From Erythrocercus mccallii (Eukaryota; Chordata; Aves; Passeriformes; Dicruridae), in assembly GCA_013397435.1 (NCBI GenBank), contig VZRG01001499.1, positions 62,001-126,000 on the forward strand: 64,000 nucleotides of DNA, read 5' to 3'. The notes beneath the pieces are model-generated. The model had not been told where the DNA came from. It did not search any database and saw only the letters and a list, made by a program, of their open reading frames with translations. Of this stretch, positions 8,731 to 22,180 are shown one piece after another. The position numbers were made by a program, and so were the translations under genes. Positions within the stretch are counted from its first letter, which is position 1; each line of letters begins with the position of its first letter.

Positions 8731-11700
8731 ATATATACCAAGCTTGTGGAGAATCATCAGACTGGTTTCTTAGTTCATTTATTTTGGCGGTCCCCCTGCC
8801 CTGTCTCCCACCCACCCCCAATCGCAGTTTGTGGCAGGCATGGACCTGTCAGAGCCAGGGGCACAGAGAGTCTCCCCCACTCCCTCTGCCTCCTGCCCTC
8901 CCTGCTCCAGTGCACAGACAATGAGGCGAGGGAGTCAGCCATGAGTCTGTGGCTTTTCTGCTCTCAAGAGACTGGATGGAGGCAGGCCCCTTCGTGCCTG
9001 AGTCAGGGGACACCTGTGACCAAAGTGACTCCTCCTGCTGTCACCTTGCTCCAGCCCCTGCCAGATGGCAGCGCCTTCTTTACTCTGATCCCCATTACCC
9101 TCCCTGCAGATCCCTTCAAACGGGTGCCATAGCCACATTTCTGGGTGTAATCGCCTTTTTCCATGGGGACTTTTCTGTGCCGGGAGCCTATACTGGTAGG
9201 CTCCCTTTGGAGCCCCCAAAAAGGGACAGTGGGAGGGGTGGGTAAGACAGAGCAGAACTGATTCTGCTGCTCACCAGCAGCTCAGTGAGTGGTTCTGGGT
9301 CCCATCGGCAGGGAGTGTGGGGAAGAGGTGGCAGGAAAACACTTGCAGGGATTCCTGAGGATCATCTGTATGCAACAGGCTAGAAGATCTTTGAAAGGGG
9401 AGAGATTCTGCACTTGGTATGATTTACAGGTCCTTAACAAGAATGAGCAGCATGCCTGAGTAATTTTGCATTTTGTCTATTTTTTTAAAATGATGGATAC
9501 TGTTGCAAAGAATATAAACCCCCTGCATGACACCTGGCCCACTAGGGTAAGAAATGCCTGAAAGTGGATCCTAATGAGCACTTCTCAGAGAAATTTGGGG
9601 ATTTATCACTCTTCCCCTACCCATAACAACTCTCCAAGGCAGCAGGAGGCTATCACTTGCTGGTACTGGTTCCATGGATATTCAACTTGATCCCAGCAGG
9701 GCTTCTGGAGATGCTTGTCTAAGCTATCCTTGTCTGCAGTGGGACATGCCAGGAAGATTCAGATGCAAGTCACTGAGGCTGTGGCACATCCCCATTCAGT
9801 TCACCTTACTGGTAACCTTCACAGGTGCTCTTTGGAGATCAGGATCTGAACATTTCAAGGTCTCTGTGCTCCATATTCCAAGACCCAGGATCCCATTCCA
9901 TCAAATGACCAGCATCCTAGACTTCAACAAGAAAGCTGTAGAGGAGACCTTCTCCAGCTCTTTTTTGACTGTGCCTCAGTGTTGGGGGCTTTGGCTTGCA
10001 GTGCTCCCCAGGGTGTAAGTCTGAGGCCTCAGCTCACAGAAGCTGCAGGTGATGGAATAAGTAGCTGGCTAAGGCTGCCACAGATAACAGCCAGGAAGCT
10101 GCTAATTCATGCAAGCCACCCTGCTCTCTGCTACAGATGCTGTCATCATATGGCTTGCTTTTTAGTTTTAATTTTCAGGAAAAGACCAAACAGTTGCTTC
10201 ACAATGTTGTTCAGTTATGATGGACATTTTTGACTCCTCATAAAGCTCTGGTTACTGCCCCTGGGATTTGATTACCCCATTGCTCCACTACCAGATGTGT
10301 TAAATCTAGAGGATCCCAGTTTGCCCTGGGCATGCCAGGCCTGGGGTGTCTACAGAAACCTCTCTGCTGGGATACTGCAAATCTTCTCGCATCAACTGCA
10401 AGACACGGGGTGTAGTGTCTGTATCTTTAGCCTTAAAAAGCCAGTCAGAAATGCTGGAGCTGACAGCCTGGCTCTTCTCTGATCAAATAAAACCTCAAAG
10501 CCCAGAAGCAGGGCCAAATTCTCCCAGCAGAGAGTTCTCCTCTCTCTCACCACTCACACCTGGAGCAACAGGCTGGTTTTGAGAGCTCAGCACACATGGG
10601 GCCAACTGGCCCGGGCATGGAAGTCACCAGAAACAATCAGAAATCGAAGGACAGAAGTGCATTTGACAGAAACTAAAAGTTCCACTTTGACAAAGGAAGG
10701 ATGATTATAGGTCTCCCTCAAGTTCTTTTTGTCTTTTCCTTAGGAAATAGCTCACAGCAAGTGGAGACTTGCATGTTGGCGATCAGTATGGTCTCAAAGA
10801 AAGCTTCATAGATGCCAAAGCCACCTTATGATTTATATCCCCAAATACACACAGAGCCAGCCACAAGTCTCTGGTTGGTCTCTTCACTAAGCAAGCACCT
10901 CACTGGCATCAAGGCAAGCTAAGATTCCCATACAGTTTCAAAGATGCCCTCAAAGACATGAACAGCATTGATCTGGCCTCTCCATAAAAGGTGAAACTGC
11001 AACCTACAAGCTGCACCTGCTGAAGAGAAAGTGAATAGGAAAAACAGTGGCAGAAGTAGGGTCTCCAGTCTGTACAATGAGCCAGGGGTACTGTATGGCT
11101 GTGGCCTTACTGCAGACTAAATCCAGGATACTGAGCCTTGCAGCACAGGTGGACATGAACCTCCTGAAGAAGAATCTGGCATTTCATTTTGCCATACTGG
11201 AGGGCTGTAAGGGAGTCATAAACATCTCTTCTTCTTTACCTGGCTTGAGATGTTGCCTGGCTGGAGGTACAGGAGAAGGGGAGGTGGTTTCCTGTGGGCA
11301 GCATTGCAGCTCACACTGCTACTTCCCAGTGACCTCTTAAGTTTAATGAGAATGAAAAGAGTCCAGAGAAAGACTGAATGTAAACTAAGCCACACCCCAC
11401 CTTTGTTGGGGCCATCTCACTGAAAAGCAAGATGAAAATCATTCTGTTTTGACTTCCAAGGCTTGCTGACAAGCCAGTAAAACCTTATGAACCAGACTGC
11501 TCCCTAGGTAAGTCCTAACACAGAACTAATATTGATTTATTCATTAATGATAGCCAATAAAAGTTGCCCACTCTTGTGAGACTTGCAGTGAAGTGTCACA
11601 GGCCACCAAACAATATCAAGTCATAGGTGGTACTGAATTTGTGATGGAGACTGACAATTCAGGGTTTTTTCAGGCTTCAGTGGAATCAGACTTTGGAAAG

Positions 11701-14700
11701 GCAAGATTCAGAAGAGGATTGACTTCAGGATGTAGTACAAAGAGACAAGATTGAAAACAATGCTGCCATGTGATGGTGTTTTATAGAAAGGAGGCACTTT
11801 CTCATGTGAACATCTCATATTCACATCACACAATGATTTCAAGGTGATGTCATTTGTGAGAACAGTCTGGGTGGGTGCATAGCCCCTAAAAGTCTAAAAG
11901 GGTGAAAGCACTAACACCCTGAGGTGGCCATATGTCCCAAGGAGATATCCTTCTGGCCTGGAAAAGTAGAATAATGAAAGAATCCAACTGCTCTCTCCAG
12001 CACTGGGCCAGGTATTAGGTAATAATTTTTCACTTTCAGCTTGAGCATATCTCTTAGGTCTGCTCCAGGGCGACATCAAACATGAGAATCCACAATGCTG
12101 CTTTTATGGTGTTGCTTGTCAGAGCAGAGCTGCACGTCCATTACCTACATGTCCTCTGTCTGTTGAAAGGACAGCTTTCTAGGATGCTTGAGAACATCCA
12201 TTCTCTTTTATAGCATACGCCATTCACGTTGCTGGCATATGCTGCCCATTGAAATAAATGGAGCTTGTCACTCTTGGATGTGTTCCTTGGAAATAAACGG
12301 TCAAACAAATTAGAACGCTGAGCCATGAAAATCCCTGTCCTTTTGAAAAATCTGTGCTGGATGTAGCTCATGGTTTCCTTAGACATTTGGGTGGTGTTTT
12401 TTGTTTTTCCATTGGTTATGTTTACCTTCTCCGAGGCTGTTTTAATAACAGGTCGGGAGCTTTAAGTGCCAGCAGGAACAGCCTGCAACTGTGTAAGGGG
12501 AAAAAAATAGTGTCCCATGAACAGAGGTAGTAGGGCCACCAGGTCTGGATGTGAATTCATGCTGGCTGGGGTCTGCCAGTGTTTGTGGGACAGGTAGGAC
12601 TCTCAGCTGCTCCACTGCAAACATGAGTGTGACTTCCCTGGGAGTGGCCGCTATGTTTAAATCAGTAGTCTCCAGTTGAAATAGATGGCTTTTGGACAAA
12701 ATCCTGATTCTTTTTTGTCTGATTGCAGCCTTTGGCTTACGAACCTTGGTTTCCACTTCTAGTCTTTTCCTTTGCTTGTTGGACTAGAGGAGACATGGCA
12801 TTAAGATCCAGCTGCCACTGTAAGGAGCCAGGTGTGCTCATGAGGGTGGTCATGCCCCTTCACTGCCACGTTGTCTTGACCTCTCCAAAGATCATCCTTG
12901 TGATGTATTGACAGCTCTCCTGCGAGGAGGGTACTTTGAGAACTGGAGGATGACGAGGAGTTTTCAAAGGCAGAAGGGACCACTATGAGCATCTCCCTGC
13001 AGGCTGAAGGCCACAGGACTTCCCTCTTCATTTCCTTTATAAGCATTTTTCAGAAATGATACCCATTCATGGTTTAAACATTGATGATGGTGGAGGATTC
13101 CCAATGATGCCTGGCAAGTTACTCCGCCAGTTGTTTCTCCCCACTGTTGAAAACACTGATGTGAAAAATGAGTATGCACACCTTCAGCATCCAGCTGTGG
13201 GATTGTTTTATATCTTGGCCCCTGGATTAAGAGTTCTCTTTTATTATGTTATCAGGTTTAGGTGGGATTCTGTAAACAGGTACATGCATGCGTGCTGTAC
13301 TGCTGATAAGCCTGCATGCATCAGTTATTAGCTTGGTCTTTCGGGTCATGAAGAGCATAGCTACAGCTATTACTGCTGCTCAGGTCAAATGTCTGGAAAT
13401 TTTGGACAAATGGGAAAATTCCACCTGGGCAAACATTTCAGACAGAAAGAGAAGACATGCCAGAGTAAACCCAGACATCTGTTGGTCCTTCCTAGGTCAG
13501 TATTCATTAGTAGTGGCCATGTCAATTCTGCAGCCTTCTTTTTGTTAAACTAACAGGATTCAATGCCTTGTCATCATGCAGAAGAGACCAAGTCTGTTTT
13601 ATTTCTAAGGTTGTTCTGATCATGAGATATTTTCCATTCTTCCTGTCCAGCTTCCTAGACCAGAAATGTTATACTTAGCATGCCAAGCTCTGAATGTAGA
13701 ACAAGAAATACTTACTGTGTTCTGTAGTGCCTAATGCAGCCTGGGTGCTTCTGGAATGGGTTTATTAGGAAATCATATCATATCACACTAAAATTATGGA
13801 AAACATGTAAAAACCTAAGAATGTTCACAGTGGGTTAGACGAAAGGTATCTTGTTTTCAGCATTACCAAAAGAGGGAAAACTGTAAGAATAACATACATC
13901 TAGAGTGATACTGCCCTCAAATATTCCCCTGACATCCAGTTAATTAAAGTTTAATGCACTGGATGAATTTTCCTTTTCTGAATTTGTCAAGTTGTGGTTT
14001 GAATGCATGCGACTTTTCAGCATCCATAATTTCCCATGGAAAGGACTTCTCTGTGAGCCATGTGATTTAGGTAAGTGCATAAAGAGATGCTTGTAAACAT
14101 GTTTGCAAATAAAATAGCCAAGTTTGCTGAATTACTGTGGCTTCTACTGCTGATGAGCACATGAAGAGTAGCATTGAGTACGTGGGCAGTAGTGCCTTAT
14201 GTTTTCAATTAATGCATTTGGTTGGAAACATAAACAGTGGGTGGATTAAAGCCATTTAAGAAAAAGAGGAGGAATCTCCTGCACTTTGGGTAAGGGGAAG
14301 GAAGCAAGACCAAGACCTGTTTCTTGAAATTGATCACATTTGATTGACTGGGCCAGGATCTGAAAGTGAGAAGAGTCATGCACAAGCACACACAATCATT
14401 ATATAGGTTGGAGCCATGGAAAGTGTCCATGTGGATCAGGCACTAAAGGAGTTAACAAAACAAGCCAGAAACAGAGATGTGTTAACCTTTGCAAGGAACT
14501 CGATAGCAATCCCCACACATAAATGACTAGTGAGGAATTTGCAAATTAAGCAGGACAAATAGGAGGAACTTGGTGATTTTTATACAGGCCTGATGCACTA
14601 AATGATGAGTGTGGGTTTATGTGGCTCCCAGGCACACACGGCTGGCAGGCAGCAGTCAGTGAATTGAGGGGGAGGCAGGCACCGTGTGCTTTGCCACTGA

Positions 14701-16827
14701 GGACCTTACCTGTGCACATGTGTGCAGCTGCTGGCTGCCAGGGTGAGGAAAGAAAAAGTAGATGTCAAGTCTAGCTGGCAGCCAATGCATCTGTCTTCTG
14801 TCTTTCACTCACCCACAGTCGAGGTGGAACTTGGCTATTTTTAAATCTGATGTCTGTCTGTGTAGCCATGGGGAATGCTCTTTCCTATGAAAAAGAAAAA
14901 AAGATAGAAAAAGAAAAAAATTAAGATTTTGCAGCCACCTGCATTCCATAAGCAGATGTTTCTCCCTCTATTTATGCTAAGCATCCTAGCCCACAGGCTT
15001 CCTTTCTTCACTAGGAAGTAGAACTTGTAAAACAAAACCCAGTCATCATTACTGGACTGCTTATGCCAGTTGACCAGGGAAGAAAAGCTGCCATGCTTTT
15101 CTTACCTTACATTCAGGGTAAGAATGGCCTCACAGGAGGTACCAGGTACTCTGCACAGTTCAGTGTCTTTTCCCCAGGCATGGCCAGTATCAGCATCTCC
15201 TGGAATGAGCAGGAAGTTTTTTGCCAGCATGTGGAGTATTCAAGACCATTTTATTTCTACTTGTATATCTTCAGGCAGCTATAAGTGGCTTTATGTTGGC
15301 TTCTGTGAGTTTTATGGTCATTCCAAGTAAAGGAGGAGGCAAACTGATTTATTCCAAGAAGCATTCAGGCCTAACAAATTGTTATTCCAGGGAATACAAT
15401 CAGATGTCTGAAAAGCCATTCCTTTCCCACCGTGGTGTACACTATATCCCAGGCTCCATCCCTGTGTAAGCTTAACATCCTCCAACAGCTGCTTCTCCCT
15501 TAACTTCCAGACCTCTGGTTCTCCATTCTGAGCATGTGGAAGATGGCGTTGGGTCTTCTGTGTCTTCAGTCATTTCCATTGACCACCTTCTCCATTTCAC
15601 TGGGGCTATATAGCAAAGGTGTCCTGGTTTTTGAGATTCTCTCTGAACTTAAACCAGCTAGGTTACTAATTGCTGGATGTTCCTCTCCTTCTATTCCCAT
15701 AATTTTGAACTCTGTCTTCTGGTGTGGGCTCTAGAATTGATTTTGCGTCCTCTTCTTTGACGTTTCTTCACATCTTTCTCAATATGAAATTTGTCCATTG
15801 GATACTGTTATCCTTCCTGCCTTGTCTGCCTTATTTTCCCTTTTGTTTCCCCATGCTGTTGTTATTGTTCATCATAAACTATTCACAAAATACCTAGTTG
15901 GGTGGTCCTTTGTTTTAAGGGGAGAAGTCTTAACAAGAAGACTGGCTGGTCAGGACTCAGTCCAAGTGAAGAACACAGCCTCCCTGAAGGATAAAATAAC
16001 CTCTGTTATCTTTTTAGGATTTCCTCATGAACTCAGACAATTTCTATTTGTACCTATGGCAATGTTTGATGTTTATAGGACCTCTAATGAAACATCCTAG
16101 GGCAGTAACTCATATATATGCATACATACAAATTCAGATAGGCACATTCTTTAGATTCTTCTCAGGTTCCAGATTTTCTGCTTGTCTTCTCAAGAAAAGT
16201 CCATTTTAGGGCTACAATTAAAGATGAAATAAAAAAGCAAAGCAATTCCATGTCTAGGAAATTTCCTGTTATAATTCACATTCTAATTTACTACTTCTTC
16301 TGTGGCCTCTGTGCTCATGTCTGCAGGGTTAGTATGAGACATATATGGTTAGGGAGTCTGGATTTTTTCTGGAGTCACGATTATGTAAAATTACAGCATC
16401 CCCTTACAGAAGTGCTTCTAGCCCTCATGGTGTTGAGATGAATTTGAAACTGTGCCTGGCAAGTGTCAGATGCAGAGAAGTATGAATGTGTATGAAGAGT
16501 ACTGAGGTCAAAATTCTATGAGATATGAACTATCTTGCATCATTTTGATGGGGCACAATTTCATCGTTCACAGTTACTGACAAGATTTTTAATAAGACTA
16601 GAGATGTAGTAGGATGCTGTAAAGCACTTGAAAGCCCATATGGCTTAGCAAGTGTATGAATTTCTAGGAGGTGAAGAGTGCCTGATGTTGAAGGCTGTGG
16701 GATGGATGTTTCCATTTCTGCGTATTGTAGTTAAATGTTCAGCTCTGTGTAGTTCCACTTCAGCAGTCTTTCTTATCCCTGTCAGGGTTGCGCCCATTGT
16801 CCCAGGAAACTCTCACTGAATGACTGG
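8731..16827. other. Intergenic desert, first part
   Basis: About 8 kb without a supportable gene. Open frames are 60-130 codons, overlap on several frames and match no family I know. No CR1 tail is visible. An A-rich run lies at about 14879-14920. Otherwise I see nothing to annotate. Confidence 0.6.
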
Positions 16828-17118
16828 ACTTTTTACAAGGGTGTGTAGTGACAGCAAGGAGGAATAGATTCAAAATGAAAGAGAGTAAGTTTAGATTAGA
16901 TATTAGGGAGCAATGCTTTACTCTGAGGGTGGTGAGGCACTGGCACAGGTTGCCCAGAAAAGCTGTGGATACCCTACCCCTGGAAATGTTCAGGGTCAGG
17001 TTGGATGGGGCTTTGAGCAACCTGGTCTAGTGGAATGTGTTCCTGTCCATGGTGGGGGCATTGGAACTAGGAGATCTTTAAGGTCCCTTCCAACCCAAAC
17101 CATTCTATGATTCTATGA
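16828..17118 (+). mobile_element. CR1 LINE 3' fragment
   Basis: The stretch follows the avian CR1 3' end closely: TTTTTACAAGGG, then GGGTGGTGAGGCACTGGCAC, AGGTTGCCCAGAAAAGC, AGGTTGGATGGGGCTTTGAG and CCCTTCCAACCC, closing with ATTCTATGATTCTATGA. It is a 5'-truncated non-LTR insertion on the plus strand with no intact reading frame. Confidence 0.93.
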
Positions 17119-20100
17119 GCCAATTCAAACCTTTCTTCACCAAGACCCAGATGGCAGGAGTTTTCATGCAGAAGAACAGTCCCCTGCCTACCTCCATGAA
17201 GTGGCTTTGTATAGAGCAGTAATGAATGGTGGTCTGCTAAACCAAATAAGCTCACACTCTCAGGTCTGCTGATGCTGTCATTCTCTGATCCCACTGTTTG
17301 GAGAACATTCTCAAGGGAATTATTCCCAGACTGGTGGTCGCTATAGTCTCCATAGGGTCATTTACAAAGCATGGCGTCTCTGAGTCCTTGGTTCCAGAAG
17401 AAATGAAACCTCTGAGCTGGTTTTAGTTTGTAAACACTTGTGCTTGCTATTGGCCATACTTTGTTTGTATTCAGGGCCCAAGTTTAAAGAAATAAAGTTA
17501 AATGTTAGTCTGTCTTGAAGTCCTTTTCTGGTTTTCTAAGGTAAGGCCTCTGATCACTTTCTCCAGAGTCTCTTAGAATGAGGACTTGATTGTGAGTTGT
17601 TTCCCTCTGTGTAGTGAGTATGAACTTCTTGACAACTGCTGCTCTGCAGTATTGAGCAGAAGCTAACGCAGTTTGATTCACCACTCACTTAGGGCTGACA
17701 GAAGAACTGGCCAGCCTTTTTGTGGCATTTTAGGCTACTTTCATGTCCAACTATCTGCCTCCTCCACCAGCCACAAGTTATTGCCCCTGTGACAGAAAGT
17801 CTCAGCAGATCCAGTTCATCATCTGGTGTCTCAGTGCTTTTAAGCTAATGCACCAAACTTTGCCATGGCAGAGCCACAGGAGGATGCACATTCCCATCTG
17901 CCAATTCTGCAAAGGGAGTAATGGGAGGAGGGTCACCAGGAAGTTCTTAAACTGCTGCTATGAGATTCATCAAAGCTCATCTGTCAGAGCACTAGAGTGA
18001 ATCAAGTTACTCATAATTGAGATCAGTATCAGTGGTCTGTGCATGAGCAGACTGCAGCTTGAAGGGTATGGAGGCTCCAGCCCAGCCCTGAGTCCTTACA
18101 GCCTTACGTCCTAAAAGGAAAAGTCTCTGCTTTTTTGATGGATTCAAGATTTCATGACCATATCCATATTTTATATGCTATAGCTGGAAAATGAGTATGC
18201 TTTTCATTCAGAGCTTGTCATCTCAAGGAAAATTACAGGATGGGTCACAGAAGGAAGCAAATTATGGAGTGCAGCTAATAAATGGCCATTTACTAGGGCT
18301 GCAAAGACTCGGGAGATGGAGGGTCTTCCAAGGCTGCAGTTTCACAAGCAAAATTAACATTTTGCTGCATGGAGCTTGACAAGTATATTCAGGCTCTTTA
18401 TGTGAATCCCTCAAGAGAAAAGAGATCTCCCTTTTTGTGAAATGGGGAGCATGGGCAGGTAGCTGGGGAGGAGAGAAAGATTAAAGGCTACAGACTGAGT
18501 CAGGCAGGGCTTGGTTTTGTCCCTGTTCAGAAAGTTTGGAGGGAGACTACTTTAAGAAATGTAGCCTGGCTCTGGAAACATGCCTTTCCAAAAAGCTCAG
18601 CCTGGCTCATGGTCCATTTGGAGGAAAGCAGGAGGTGGGCCTGCACCTGCTGCAAGCATCAAGCAGGGGCACCAGTGTGGCAGCTGGCTCCGGTCCCTCT
18701 TATGGCTGCTCAGGCATTTCCCTGTGGCATATCCCTGTAAAACCCAGAGGCATCCCAGAGTCTCAGCAGAGACTGAGACTTTGCCATGGTGCAGACATTG
18801 GTGCTGGGCTCCCCCTCACCAGCTGGACTGCTCTTCCAGCAGCCAGGAAAAGCAGTCATTGGCAAAGGTAATGAGATGGAGTCAGGCACACTATGTAAAT
18901 ACTGTTTGGGCTACATTCATAATCCCACACCATGAGCCACGTTTCCATGAGAGGCAGTCTGGCCCCCTTGGATAATTTTAATCATTTCTGACATGAAGAC
19001 TTCTTCTCCTATTTCATGACTTATTTCCCCAGTATCATTTAAATGTATTAAAACACTGTTAGTGCAGAAAGTAGGCATCATGTTAGCATAATATCTAATC
19101 AGAACTAGTCTGCCTGTCCCCGCAGGGTTTATTTATTTATTTATTTAGTGTCTGTTTGTGCTGTTTTCTTGTTAGATTGGAAAGCCCTTCCTTGACATAC
19201 TCATTTGTTCTGCTGTGTAATAGAATAGGATCCTTCAGAGCTGCTGACATCTGCTTTATTTTTGAGATCTGCACCTCTCAGCCCACAAAGCAACAATGAT
19301 AATAATAATAGCGATAATAGTAATCATAGTGCAAGGAAGACTGAGAAGTGAAGTTAAGCACGAAGAGAAGAAGACAAAAAATGGATGAGGAAAAAAATGG
19401 GCTGGCAAAGAATGTTTTGATCACTGGGAGTGTATTTTTATCGGCCCTGATTCTCCACTCATTTACTCATGCTTTATGATTGCACTGCCCTGTGGACTGC
19501 AATTAATTTCTTTGTGACTTGCAATATTGCAGGGGAGAGGGGATCAGGCACCGTGGTGTGCGTGATCAGGACACTTGTTCTCGGGTATATTCAGCTCTGG
19601 TCTCACTCAAGTACATTGCTTTGATTTCTCAATGGCATTGCAGTATTGATTTTGAAGGGAATTAGTTTCTTCAGAGCTCCTGAAGATCTGGCCACTGTGA
19701 TTTCTCAGGGACTTATTCAGCCTCCTCCCCCACAACTTTATCCTCACATGTCACAGCTGAAATAATTGGCATTGCACTATATCAAACTGGCAGGATGCAG
19801 TCCTGAAGGCTGGGGGGAATCAAACCCAGAGCAAGCCTTGACAAAAAGCTGTATGAGGAAGAGAGTTGTTGGGCTAAGCACCGTCTGAAATAGGTCTGGT
19901 AGCTGTTACTGTCCACTCCAGGGCATCTTGTCTGAATCCTTCTCTGTACAGCGCTTTGTACTAAGGAGAGGAGACTGTACTGCCAGGAGGTAAATGGTAA
20001 GAAAAGGTATGAAAAGGAAGGAAAGAAGAAAGGAGTAGGAAAAGAGGAAGGAGAAATTACTTTAAAAAAAACAGGAAAAAAAAAGTTTCTAGCAGTAAGA

Positions 20101-21909
20101 TCAGGTCATGTTGAGCTTTGAGCATCCTTGAGGGTGGTGAACTTATTTCAGTGTGTTAATCTAAGTGGTTGCCACACCATCCATTAATGTAAATTATTCA
20201 CACTTAGGAATTCTGCATGATTTTTGACTTGAGATGGAAACAAAACTTAGGACTTGTGTTATTGAAAAGTTAGGTTCTGATTACAAGTTTCATGGCTGAT
20301 CTCAATAGTTGTGGCCAGTCAACAGGCAAACAAAACTAGAAGGGCTTGAAATTGGTGAATTTATCTCCTCTTGAGCAGCTCAGCATGGATGGCTCTCTTT
20401 TGCTCTTTAGCCTAAGGCCTTCTGTAGTAAAAACAGGGTGGCTGAGCAAGTGTAGAGACCTAAAGAAGTCTAAATTAGCAAAGGCACAAAACCACCCAGT
20501 CCCAGAAGCAAAACTCAGGCTCCAGAATTTGTTGCCCTCCCCCTTTCAGAAGGACAATCTGGGCTGAGGACTCTCACTCATAATGATTTTACCATGTCCC
20601 ACTTCTTCTGGCCCAGAGCTTGGGTGTTCTCAGAGGCCCCAGTGCACACTATTACTAGCACTGGTGTCATTATTTTTTACACCAGACATAGGTGTGACGT
20701 CTTACAAATATTGGTAGGGTCACCCTTCTGCCGAGTTCCTTATGTATATGACATGGAGGCATAGGTTAATACAAAATAGGAAATGGGCTTATGAAGCTAG
20801 AGATGGAAAAGATTTATGAGGTCCTGTCTGCTCCCTTTTCCTCCCATCATATGCTTATAAAGGATCATACCTCTGTTACTGTTTTGCGTGGTGTTAAATA
20901 CTCTAGCCACAGGATTTCTGTGTCCCATCGGAGGCTTTTCCATCTACCAGCAGCTCTCATGCTCCAGAGGTGCTTCAGGAGACCTCCAGCACGTCATCCA
21001 GTGTCAGATCCAGAGAGCATATGCATCTTCTACAGCTTGTCTGATTTGCCACTATTAGAGATACATCAACCTGTGGCATCCCTCAGACACTTAGAAGCAT
21101 TTTAGTACCATTCCATTCCATTCTGTGACCATTTTCTTTCAGGAAGCACTAGCAGGAGTGGTTTTCCCAGGAAGCTAATGGATTTTTACACTTCTCATGA
21201 GTGACACTGTGCCACCAAGCTGTATGGGCCAGCAGAGTCCTTCACTGGCATTGGACTATGCTCACCACTCTTTCGCACATCATCATTCAGGCCTCTGGGA
21301 GTGGCCACAGGCTCACTGGCAAGCTCTGTGTTTACAGGTCCAGATCATATTTTCCTTCTTCTATATCCTGTCCTGTGCTTTCTTGTTTTGCTCCTTAATG
21401 CAGTCCCACAATACTTTCCTTGCTCTTGTGAATAATCGCTGTCTCTGCTCTCCACTGGTTGCTGTCAACAGCTGCTCTTCCCATGCTCTTTCCTCAAAAT
21501 AAAACTGTTTTACCCAAATTTAGGGTTATTTCTACTGTTCTTCAGTTTCTCCTTGTAGTTTGCTCTTGTGTCTGTGGAAAGCAGGCATTTACAATTAGTT
21601 CACTAGGCAAAAACACCATTGTGGATATATTTAAATTGTATCTGTGCTTGTACTCCTTAGTGAACCAAAGCTTTTGAATTTAAGAGCCTGAGGATGAAGT
21701 AATAATACTTTTCTTGCATTGTTGGTTAAATAAGACTTACAAAAGCTCTGAGAAATTTGAATATACCAGTGGGTTTTGGCATAGGAGGGGCTGGACTGGG
21801 CCACAGTTTCTTGAGATAGGTGAGCTAAGTGTGCAGACAGAAAATGAGCTGCAGGTTCAGGATGCAAATTTATGGGAAAACAATGAGTTCAGCTGAAATG
21901 AAAGAAAAA
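17119..21909. other. Intergenic desert, second part
   Basis: No gene recognised. (TTTA)n is at 19128-19147 and an imperfect (ATA/ATAG)n run at about 19297-19325. The stretch 19430-19590 is unusually complex, with CAATTAATTT and the perfect 12-bp palindrome TGCAATATTGCA at 19520-19531, and could be a conserved element. The rest shows nothing notable. Confidence 0.55.
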
Positions 21910-22097
21910 AGAAGAAAGAAGAAAGAAGAAAGAAGAAAGAAGAAAGAAGAAAGAAGAAAGAAGAAAGAAGAAAGAAGAAAGAAGAAAGAAGAAAGAAGAA
22001 AGNNNNNNNNNNNNNNNNNNNNNNNNNNNNNNNNNNNNNNNNNNNNNNNNNNNNNNNNNNNNNNNNNNNNNNNNNNNNNNNNNNNNNNNNNNNNNNN

Positions 22098-22180
<83 letters not shown>
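21910..22180. repeat. Purine satellite (AAGAAAG)n and (AAAG)n with gap
   Basis: On the left, about 13 copies of the heptamer AAGAAAG (21910-22002) run into 95 N (22003-22097). On the right, about 20 copies of the tetramer AAAG (22098-22180) emerge. All purines are on the plus strand. The repeat unit changes across the gap, so the true array length and structure are unknown. The open frames through it are artefacts of repeat translation. Confidence 0.95.
22003..22097. other. Assembly gap, 95 N
   Basis: A run of 95 undetermined bases lies inside a purine tandem array. The gap length is probably an estimate, since reads rarely cross such arrays cleanly. Confidence 0.97.

Noticed and set aside
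12536..12549. CCACCAGGTCTGG as a CTCF site
   Set aside because: It matches only the first half of the core and lacks the GGC block; far weaker than the site at 46471.
21105..21127. ATTCCATTCCATTCTGTGACC, possibly a CR1 tail
   Set aside because: The preceding bases do not follow any CR1 3' consensus I know; more likely a short ATTCC run.
21910..22180. Tandem direct repeats resembling a CRISPR array
   Set aside because: Units are 4-7 bases with no unique spacers, in a vertebrate genome; this is a simple satellite.
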